Source of the DNA: Halalkalicoccus sp. CGA53
Lineage (GTDB): Archaea; Halobacteriota; Halobacteria; Halobacteriales; Halalkalicoccaceae
DNA length: 64,000 nt
NCBI RefSeq assembly: GCF_036429475.1
Contig: NZ_CP144125.1
Location: forward strand, 2,542,001 to 2,606,000
Direction of reading: 5' to 3'
Shown here: positions 57,943-64,000 of the stretch, piece after piece
How positions within the stretch are numbered: the stretch's first letter is position 1
How the letters are laid out: each line of letters opens with the position of its first letter
The notes under the pieces: model-generated
Database searches by the model: none
What the model was told of the DNA's origin: nothing
The model's input: only the letters and a program-made list of their open reading frames with translations
Made by a program: the position numbers and the translations under genes

Positions 57943-58068
57943 GCGTTCGCGTGCGAGCACAATCACTCTTCGAGAGCGTTTCACCTCGTGAGAACGCGAG
58001 CGGATCGCGTCCTGTCGGCGAACACGTCGAGCGACAAACGTTTTGTTCCGACGGACTCTATCGTGTGT

Positions 58069-58506
58069 ATGAGTTCGCTCCGCTGGGTGCAGATGAGCGA
58101 CGAGGAGATCGCAGCGTTCCTAGGCAACGGCGGCACCGGCGTGCTCTCGTTCGCAACGGAGACCGACCGAGCACCGCTGTCGATCCCGGTCTCCTACGGC
58201 TACGACGCCGCGTCCTCGCACTTTTACTACACGCTCTCGCTCCTCCCGGGAAGCGAGAAGGAAGCACACCTCGACGGCCCGGTCTCGTTCGTCGTCCACC
58301 GTCACACCGACGACGGGTGGCGGAGCGTAGTCGCCTCCGGCACGCTCGAGTCGATCTCGGATTCGCCGTACGACGCGACGGCCGTCCAGCGAATGTGGGC
58401 AGTCCGGATCCCGGTGGTCGACGTCTTCGACCGCCCGCCGGAGGAGGTGACCTTCCGGAGCTTCCGACTCGTTCCCGAGCGGCGCACGGGACGGAAGGAG
58501 GTCTGA
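58069..58506 (+). CDS. PPOX-class flavin protein, second copy
   Basis: This 145-residue split-barrel protein begins MSSLRWVQMSDEEIAAFLGN. GGTGVLSFATETDRAPLSIP and VSYGYDAASSHFYYTLSLLP are the FMN-type strands, with VSFVVHRHTDDGWRSVVASG and FRLVPERRTGRKEV at the end. A paralogue is at 55654. The ATG at 58069 is preferred over the long frame that starts at 57886. Confidence 0.85.
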   Translation: MSSLRWVQMSDEEIAAFLGNGGTGVLSFATETDRAPLSIPVSYGYDAASSHFYYTLSLLPGSEKEAHLDGPVSFVVHRHTDDGWRSVVASGTLESISDSPYDATAVQRMWAVRIPVVDVFDRPPEEVTFRSFRLVPERRTGRKEV

Positions 58507-58622
58507 GTGGGGGTGTGACGACCGACGGGAGAGGTGAAATCGAGTGCCGGAACCGACCCGTCTTGTTGGCGTGAAAACATCTAATAGCACGGAGCGTGAT
58601 TCGTTCGTTGAGGGTGACTGGG

Positions 58623-59111
58623 ATGGACGCATCAGACCGAACTGCGCACAGCGCGGTTCTCTACATTCGATCGGTGGCACCGACTGGTATCAACGACGTC
58701 CAGCAGCGGGCGATCGAGCGCCTCGAACGGCTGGTGGCCGAGGGCACGCTCGAGTCCGTCGACTACGAGGTGTGGGGCCACAGCGTTCCGACCGACAGCT
58801 CGGAGCTCCCGATCAAACGCCGGTACGACGAGTTCGCCGACTGGGCCGACGAGCACGGCTACACGCTCTCGCCGGCGTTCCACGTCCGCGAGACGAAGAC
58901 GATCGTCTCCGACTCCACGTGGACCGTCGTCAGCTTCCCCCTGCTCTGTCTGGGGATCTACTCCGATCGTGACGTCGAAGCCGTCTTTCCCTGCTCCGAC
59001 GACGACCGGACTTACACGCTCCAAGACGGCCTCCACGCGCTCGAGTCCCGGGAGTCTCTCGAGCGGGAGGACGAGCGGGACCGGACGCCCGTCCCCATCG
59101 GCGGACGGTGA
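58623..59111 (+). CDS. Conserved haloarchaeal hypothetical protein
   Basis: This 162-residue acidic protein begins MDASDRTAHSAVLYIRSVAP. An alpha/beta core (AIERLERLVAEGTLESVDYE) is followed by HSVPTDSSELPIKRRYDEFA and a beta-rich half with VRETKTIVSDSTWTVVSFPL. I have seen proteins of this shape in haloarchaea without assigned function. The ATG at 58623 is preferred over 58596. It probably starts a short transcription unit. Confidence 0.7.
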   Translation: MDASDRTAHSAVLYIRSVAPTGINDVQQRAIERLERLVAEGTLESVDYEVWGHSVPTDSSELPIKRRYDEFADWADEHGYTLSPAFHVRETKTIVSDSTWTVVSFPLLCLGIYSDRDVEAVFPCSDDDRTYTLQDGLHALESRESLEREDERDRTPVPIGGR

Positions 59112-60003
59112 CGCCGGTGGGCGACCGACGACCACGCGAGTGGCCCCACACCCCCTCTCCTCGTTCCTGGTCGTTCCCGGACCGTCGGTCGCCCGGCGCG
59201 AAGAACGCGGCCGAGGCGACCCGCTGGAGCACTGCGGCTCGCGAACGTGCGTCCCCGAACGAAACTCGTGGACGGCACTCATCGCCTCCGCTCACGAGTC
59301 TCTTTCATCTGCTTTGCTCAGAAAGTGTATCCATCGTGTGTGACGGTACTGCTTAGTCCGGCACCGCCTCGACTGATGTTCGTCGATCGAGTGGCAAGTT
59401 CGGTCGCTGATTGTGAGAATAGTGCACGAATACCTCAACTCATCGGCGTGTACTCGCCCGGCTGCTTACCTACGGATTGTGGAAGCAGCCGACTCCACAC
59501 TTCAGGGTGTGAACCCACTTTTCGATGAGGGTCCGATCAGTAGAGTCGACCAGATCGTTCGATCCTAATCGAGCAGGGAAGGTCTAGTCTCCGAACCGAT
59601 CGACGAGAGATGTCGTTTTCGAGAGATCGTTTTTGGTCGATCTATGGAGAAACTAAGCTGCCGGATCTGAACCATACCGACCGTACAAATCGGCATCGAG
59701 GATCGTTTTCGTCTCGGAGTGTATTGTAGTGAAAAATCAAGATCACCTGCCGTCTATCGTGACAGCGGGTCGTTAAACCCGACCCGGTCAGCATCGCCGC
59801 CCTCAGAAACTTACGGTTTCCGATGGGCTACGCGAGAGCACCGCTCTCGTGAACGACGGCTGGTCCGACACACTGTCGGTCGGCCGATCTGGATAGGTGG
59901 ACAGTCGAGCGAGCGGTCACGAAGGCTTGATACGATTCGTGGAATACAATAGTTTCCAGCGACCGTATCACGCGCCGACGGAAGAGGTCATCTGAAGCGG
60001 CCA
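59112..60003. other. Gene-poor, locally AT-richer region, 0.9 kb
   Basis: No intact gene is supported. From about 59330 to 59760 the base composition is more AT-rich than its surroundings, which suggests old mobile or foreign DNA. A hairpin pair resembling an IS200/IS605 right end lies at about 59460-59515. No transposase is readable. Confidence 0.4.
59459..59514 (+). repeat. Hairpin pair, possible IS200/IS605 end remnant
   Basis: GGCTGCTT pairs with AAGCAGCC around a 15-nt loop. Then CACAC-TTCAGG-GTGTG forms a second stem-loop. This order resembles the right end of TnpB-type elements, which carry a guide-like RNA, but no TnpB gene remains. Confidence 0.3.
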
Positions 60004-61329
60004 CTAGCGATACAGTGGTGCACTCGAGACGAACTCCCCATCCGAGAACTCGAGCGGTTCGAGCGGGCCGAGAGCTACATCCTCACGCTCACGGAGGTCA
60101 GCAGCGACCGGTTCCGAGACGAGCAACGTATCCGGTTCCATCGTGCTCGCGATCCGGGCGACGCGGAGTTCCTCCGGGGAGTCGACGCCGGTCATCGAAC
60201 AGGAGAGTATCAGTGCCGTAACGTCGTCGGGCACGACGAACGGGACGTTCGCACGGCGTGGCTCGCCGCTGGTCACGATGTTGATGTACATGTCCTCGAA
60301 GTCGATCTCCTCTATGACGTCCCGGTGGAGGAAGTCGGCGAGGCCGATCCCGATCGCGTTCCCGTGAGAGGCCTCGGAGAGCGACCGCGCGTACACCCGG
60401 GTGATAGAGGGCGAGTCCGGCTCCGACTCGCCGTGGAAGTAGTACCGACCGAGGACGTTCGTGTCCATCCCGGTCCCCGATCTGTCCTTCCCGAACTCGT
60501 CGACGACGAGCAGGTCCAGGTCCTCGATCGGGAGGGTCGGAAAGAGCTCGCGTGCGAGGTCCAGCAGTTCCGGTTCGCGGGTAGAGATCTCCCTCGCGTT
60601 CACCCCCTCGACGTGTGCCGCACGGTGGTCTGCGTTCTCGACGAGCGCGATACCGCCGACGATCGGCGTCGCCTCGAGGAGGACGTCCGTTCGGTCCCGG
60701 ATGACCGTCGCGAAGTCGGTCGCGATGGCGGCGTTGTGCAGTGACTCCGCTCCCCGGTGTTTCCCCAGGCCGATGACGGCCATCTTCGAGAGGCCGCTCT
60801 CGATCGGGCCGTGGAAGTCGGTGTGCGGTTTTATCCGGTTCGCCAGAAGCACCGCGTCGGCCTCGAGCGCGTCCCGAGCGGCGTAGACGGTTCGCCCGAG
60901 GTCGTCTTCGCCGACGCCCTCGACCGCCATCGACGACCTGATCTCACAGCCAATCGACTCCGGCGTGATACCGAGTGCGGCGAGCGTCTCGACCTGACCA
61001 TCGGCGGTCGCGCCGCCGTGGCTCCCCATCGCCGGGAGGACGAACGGCTCGTACCCCCGGGACGATAGCTCGTCCACCGCCGTCGCGAGAACGGCCGGCA
61101 TGTCGTCTATCCCCCGACTGCCGGCGGTGATTCCGACCTCCGCACCCTGTGGGAGCGTCTCGAAGGCGTCGATCGAGTCGACCGCCCGGCGCGCCGAGGC
61201 CTCGAGGTCCTCGACCGACCGCACATCGCGCGTCCGCTCCGCGACGGCGAAGCGGGGGAGGTCCTCTACGGTGACGTCACCACCCGAGCGCAAGGCGTCG
61301 GCGTCTGGGAACTCTACGTTCACACCCAT
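60004..61329 (-). CDS. LarA-like (DUF2088) lactate-racemase-domain protein
   Basis: This 441-residue protein is related to the nickel-dependent lactate racemase LarA. Landmarks are VLPAMGSHGGATADGQVETL near 100, IKPHTDFHGPIESGLSKMAV near 170 with its metal-type His, MGSHGG as the nucleotide-like loop, and DLLVVDEFGKDRSGTGMDTN in the C-terminal half. DUF2088 members include sugar-acid racemases as well. The start at 61329 (MGVNVEFPD) removes a 63-residue out-of-family extension. No LarB, C or E genes are seen. It belongs with the sugar-acid region to the right. Confidence 0.8.
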   Translation of the reverse strand: MGVNVEFPDADALRSGGDVTVEDLPRFAVAERTRDVRSVEDLEASARRAVDSIDAFETLPQGAEVGITAGSRGIDDMPAVLATAVDELSSRGYEPFVLPAMGSHGGATADGQVETLAALGITPESIGCEIRSSMAVEGVGEDDLGRTVYAARDALEADAVLLANRIKPHTDFHGPIESGLSKMAVIGLGKHRGAESLHNAAIATDFATVIRDRTDVLLEATPIVGGIALVENADHRAAHVEGVNAREISTREPELLDLARELFPTLPIEDLDLLVVDEFGKDRSGTGMDTNVLGRYYFHGESEPDSPSITRVYARSLSEASHGNAIGIGLADFLHRDVIEEIDFEDMYINIVTSGEPRRANVPFVVPDDVTALILSCSMTGVDSPEELRVARIASTMEPDTLLVSEPVAADLREREDVALGPLEPLEFSDGEFVSSAPLYR

Positions 61330-61596
61330 CGAACGGGGCGCCTCCTCAAAAAGGTCGTGTTCGGTCGTGTCGAGGTATCTCGCCACCGCAGAACGGCGTG
61401 CACCTGCACGGAGTGGCCCTTCGGAGAGCGGCCGTGGGTCGAGACACCGGAGCCCACTGCATTCACACCGTCTATCCGCCTTCTTCGGAAGTCGGCGTGT
61501 GCACGCGGATCGTTTCATCAGCTTCGTTTCACGTTCGTATCGACGAACCGGTGGTCTCTCGCCGAAGTCGGTCCTCCTACAGCCGGTTCGGTCCGA
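61330..61596. other. Intergenic region
   Basis: Upstream of the LarA-like gene and downstream of the Usp gene. No supported feature. Confidence 0.35.
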
Positions 61597-62052
61597 TCAG
61601 CCCTCCTCGTCGCTCATCACCGTGACGGTGGGACAGTCGCTCTCGAGGAGGACCGACTGCGTCACGCTGCCGAAGATGGCCTTCCCGGTCGGCGAGCGCT
61701 TCCGACCGCCGATGACGACGAACCGCGCGTCGGAGTCCTCGGCGTGTTTCAGGATCTCCTCGACCGGATCCCCGACCTTACCGACGGACGACACCGAACT
61801 CCGGTCACGACCGTCGAGGGTCGTTCTCACGAGCGTTCTCACGACGTTCGCCGCGCTGTCTTCGTGCTGACGGACCGAGTAGTCGGAGAACTCGTCGGTC
61901 CCCTTCAGCGAGCGCTGGTAGGACTTGAACTCCTCTCTCGGTGCGACGTGGAGCACCTCGAGCGGAACGCCGTAGGTCACGGCCAGATCGTAGCCGACCT
62001 CGATCACCGAACTCGAGTGCTCGCTACCGTCGACCGCCGCCAGGATGGTCAT
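61597..62052 (-). CDS. UspA-family universal stress protein
   Basis: This 151-residue protein begins MTILAAVDGSEHSSSVIEVG. VLHVAPREEFKSYQRSLKGT is on strand two, and FVVIGGRKRSPTGKAIFGSV is a variant ATP loop. The ATG at 62052 fixes the start, but the frame is open through a decayed dehydrogenase upstream with no stop between, so a read-through form cannot be excluded. It is the fifth Usp of the window. Confidence 0.85.
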   Translation of the reverse strand: MTILAAVDGSEHSSSVIEVGYDLAVTYGVPLEVLHVAPREEFKSYQRSLKGTDEFSDYSVRQHEDSAANVVRTLVRTTLDGRDRSSVSSVGKVGDPVEEILKHAEDSDARFVVIGGRKRSPTGKAIFGSVTQSVLLESDCPTVTVMSDEEG

Positions 62053-63263
62053 AGCTCCACCGTCCTTCCGTCGGGCCTTAGTATTTTTGACTATGGTAGT
62101 TGCGCCCTCTCCGGCCGAACGAAGATCGGTACTGACTGCATTCGTCTCGGCGGTAGGTGTCGATACTGTTGACGGCGTTTCACCACTCGACGGGACGGTC
62201 TCGCCGGCGTCGCTGCTCTCGTATATAGCCTTCACGGTCGCCATGTCGACGAGTCCGTATTCGCCGTCGGGGTGCGGTCTCTCCTCGGAGAGGACGCTGC
62301 CCGCCAAGTACTCGAACTCCTCTTCCATCTGGTCGACCCGTTCGACCGGGTGCGAGGCCGTCGTCCCGGCGCGTGAGAGGGTCAGTGAGCGTTGCTGACG
62401 GTCGTAAAAGGCCGGGTCAAGTTCGATCTCACCCTCGGTGCCGGTGACCCGGAGGAAACTCGAGTGGTGGGCGTTCTGGCTCGCCGAACAGGCCGCGCGG
62501 ACGTCCGAGTCGAACTCGACGGTGAACGCGGCGAGCTCGTCCGGTACGTCGGCGAACGCGTCGCTCTCGACCCCCGTGCTCGCCTGGACCGCGACCGGAT
62601 CGGCGTCGAGGACGAACCGTGCGGTGTTGATCGGGTAGACCCCGAGGTCCATCACCGAGGTCCCGTAGCCAGTGAGGTCGGGGTCCAGCCGCCACTTGTC
62701 GGGATCGGGGATCACGTCGAGCAGTACCTGCGACATGTGCTCGTGGACGAGCACCGGGTCGCCGACGAAGCCGTCGGCGACCCGGTTCTCGCATCCGTCT
62801 GACCGCCGGTTCGGTCTGCATTCGGTAGGCGACAATCAGCGGGACGCCGTGGTCGGAACAGACGTCGACGACGGATCGGGCCCGATCGAGGCTCGCTTCC
62901 ATCGGTTTCTCACAGAGGACGGCTTTCCCCAGTTCGGCCGCCGTCTCGACTAGGACAGGTAGAGGGCGTTCGGGGTACAGACGTAGACGGCGTCGTACGC
63001 CTCTGTGGCCACACCGTCGTGGTACTCGTCGTAGGTGATGGCGTGGTCGATCGTCCCGTGTTCGCCTGCGACCGTCCCTGCCTTCTCCGTCGAGCTACTG
63101 ACGACCACCGTCGTCGTACGGTGCTCGCTCTCCTCGACCGCTGGGTCGCCTGTTCGCGCGTCCACCAGCCGAGACCGATCATCGCGACCCGCAACCGACC
63201 CGTCACGCTCTCGCGTCGCCAGTCGCGTTCGGTGAACTCCTCGAAGAAGCGCTCGAGATCCAT
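62053..63263 (-). pseudogene. Gfo/Idh-type D-xylose dehydrogenase (XacA-like), frameshifted
   Basis: The protein can be followed through at least three frames. [20 protein letters not shown] and [13 protein letters not shown] start it (to about 63150). Then come [20 protein letters not shown] and [15 protein letters not shown], and after about 62945 [20 protein letters not shown]. The rest, from about 62800, is [40 protein letters not shown] and [19 protein letters not shown]. This order matches haloarchaeal XacA. Three shifts mean it is dead, or the assembly has errors. It runs on into the Usp gene in frame. Confidence 0.75.
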
Positions 63264-63269
63264 CGTCCG

Positions 63270-63530
63270 TGACTACCCGGCGGGCCTGGAATCGGGTTCC
63301 TCTCGGTCCCGCGTCTCGACCGGTGGCGGCGCGTACGCCAGCGGCGTCTCGCCCGTCAGCCCGACGAGCACGATCTGACCCCTTTGTGGACGGCCTCGAC
63401 CGAGGTCTCGAGGCCCGGGGGCGACCGGTCGTGTCGAGGACCGCGTCGAACCCGAGGCCCTCGTACGTGACCGGGGACGTGCTCACCGTCGACGACGGCT
63501 TCGACCGAAGCGAGTTCTGACGCGCCACTC
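63270..63530 (-). pseudogene. Zinc-dependent dehydrogenase (MDR) remnant
   Basis: Three frames give, in order, [13 protein letters not shown], then [14 protein letters not shown], then [20 protein letters not shown]. This is the nucleotide-binding half of alcohol/glucose-type zinc dehydrogenases ([34 protein letters not shown]). The catalytic zinc domain is missing. It lies beside the broken xylose dehydrogenase, consistent with decay of a sugar-oxidation cluster. Confidence 0.6.
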
Positions 63531-63596
63531 ACACGGACAGTCGATCGGGACGGCTCCGAGAGGAAGCTATATGCCGCCGTTGGCGAACCCCTTCCC

Positions 63597-64000
63597 ATGC
63601 AGATCACGGCCATCGAGACGCTCACCTTCGATCCCGAGAGCGACCTCACGGAGACCGAACGCGACGTCAGAATTACCATGCTCCGCGTTCACACGGACGA
63701 GGGGGTGATCGGCCTCGGGGAGACGTTCCCGCTCGCGGAGATGGAGTGTGCCGCGCTCCACGGGCCGATCGCCGATCACGTCCTGGGACGCGATCCACGG
63801 GAGATCGAAGGCATCCGTGACGACCTCACGACCTACTTCAACTACTACGGACACGCCGGGGCGGAGTTCCGCGCGCTGAGCGCGCTCGACATCGCTCTCT
63901 GGGACTTCAAGGGCAAACTCGCGGACGAACCGATCTACGAACTGCTCGGCGGGAAGTCACGTGAGCAGATCCCGACGTATAACACCTGTTACGACCGTCA
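63597..64000 (+). CDS. Enolase-superfamily (sugar-acid dehydratase-like) protein, 5' part
   Basis: The first 134 residues are visible before the window ends. MQITAIETLTFDPESDLTET starts the capping domain, with LRVHTDEGVIGLGETFPLAE, then HAGAEFRALSALDIALWDFK and KLADEPIYELLGGKSREQIP, the mandelate-racemase/muconate-lactonizing-enzyme signature. The catalytic barrel lies outside. Family members dehydrate gluconate, galactonate or xylonate. Its neighbours (broken XacA-like gene, LarA-like gene) favour sugar-acid catabolism. Confidence 0.85.
   Translation, partial: MQITAIETLTFDPESDLTETERDVRITMLRVHTDEGVIGLGETFPLAEMECAALHGPIADHVLGRDPREIEGIRDDLTTYFNYYGHAGAEFRALSALDIALWDFKGKLADEPIYELLGGKSREQIPTYNTCYDR

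Noticed and set aside
1-64000. CRISPR arrays, tRNA or rRNA genes, replication origin
   Set aside because: No regularly spaced repeats, cloverleaf sequences, rRNA-like segments, or Orc1/Cdc6 gene with origin repeats were seen.

Overview
The window is high-GC haloarchaeal (class Halobacteria) chromosomal DNA. This is shown by the strongly acidic proteins, the GvpA-type gas-vesicle protein, the DUF7344, DUF7563 and PadR families, Tat-type lipoprotein signals, and start codons that overlap the preceding stop or lie about 30 nt after a TATA-position element. I see no rRNA, tRNA or CRISPR array. Many long antisense reading frames are artefacts of high GC.

Layout. (1) 1-2.6 kb: end of a TctA/DUF112-type permease, then a gene graveyard (quinone oxidoreductase tail, IS6-type transposase remnant) and a PadR regulator. 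(2) 3-51.4 kb: a large surface-polysaccharide region. It holds an AAC(3)-like acyltransferase, a GT4 and a GT2 glycosyltransferase, two UDP-GlcNAc 2-epimerases, two UDP-sugar dehydrogenases, two DUF354 proteins, an FkbM methyltransferase, three polysaccharide deacetylases, a Wzx-like flippase, a large GT-C/polymerase-like membrane protein, Gfo/Idh oxidoreductase, GlmS, two alkaline-phosphatase-superfamily enzymes, paired GNAT and FemAB-like transferases, two toroid proteins, secreted beta-helix and surface proteins, DUF1616 and several small zinc proteins. A lone gvpA with a divergent acidic coiled-coil gene sits inside it. A second PadR regulator lies near the right end. (3) 51.8-59.1 kb: a stress island with four UspA proteins (a fifth follows at 61.6 kb), two PPOX flavin proteins, a phosphoribosyltransferase and a broken DUF2267 gene. 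(4) 59.1-64 kb: a decaying sugar/sugar-acid catabolic region with an intact LarA-like gene, a frameshifted xylose-dehydrogenase-like gene, a zinc-dehydrogenase remnant and the start of an enolase-superfamily dehydratase.

How it works together (inference). GlmS, the 2-epimerases and the dehydrogenases would supply UDP-HexNAc and UDP-ManNAcA-type sugars. The glycosyltransferases and acyl, methyl and phospho-transferases would assemble and decorate a repeat unit. The flippase and a polymerase-like protein would export it, and secreted deacetylase and beta-helix proteins would trim or bind it.

Most notable signals. First, a bipartite element, RNARS-N6-ATAACWA, lies about 30 nt before the first start codon of more than twenty transcription units, almost all in the polysaccharide region. 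Second, where it lies far from the annotated gene, a small upstream ORF that ends on the gene's start codon usually fills the gap. Third, an 82-86 bp palindromic repeat family occurs five times between 43.8 and 56.8 kb and supplies the stop codon of the adjoining gene in four cases.
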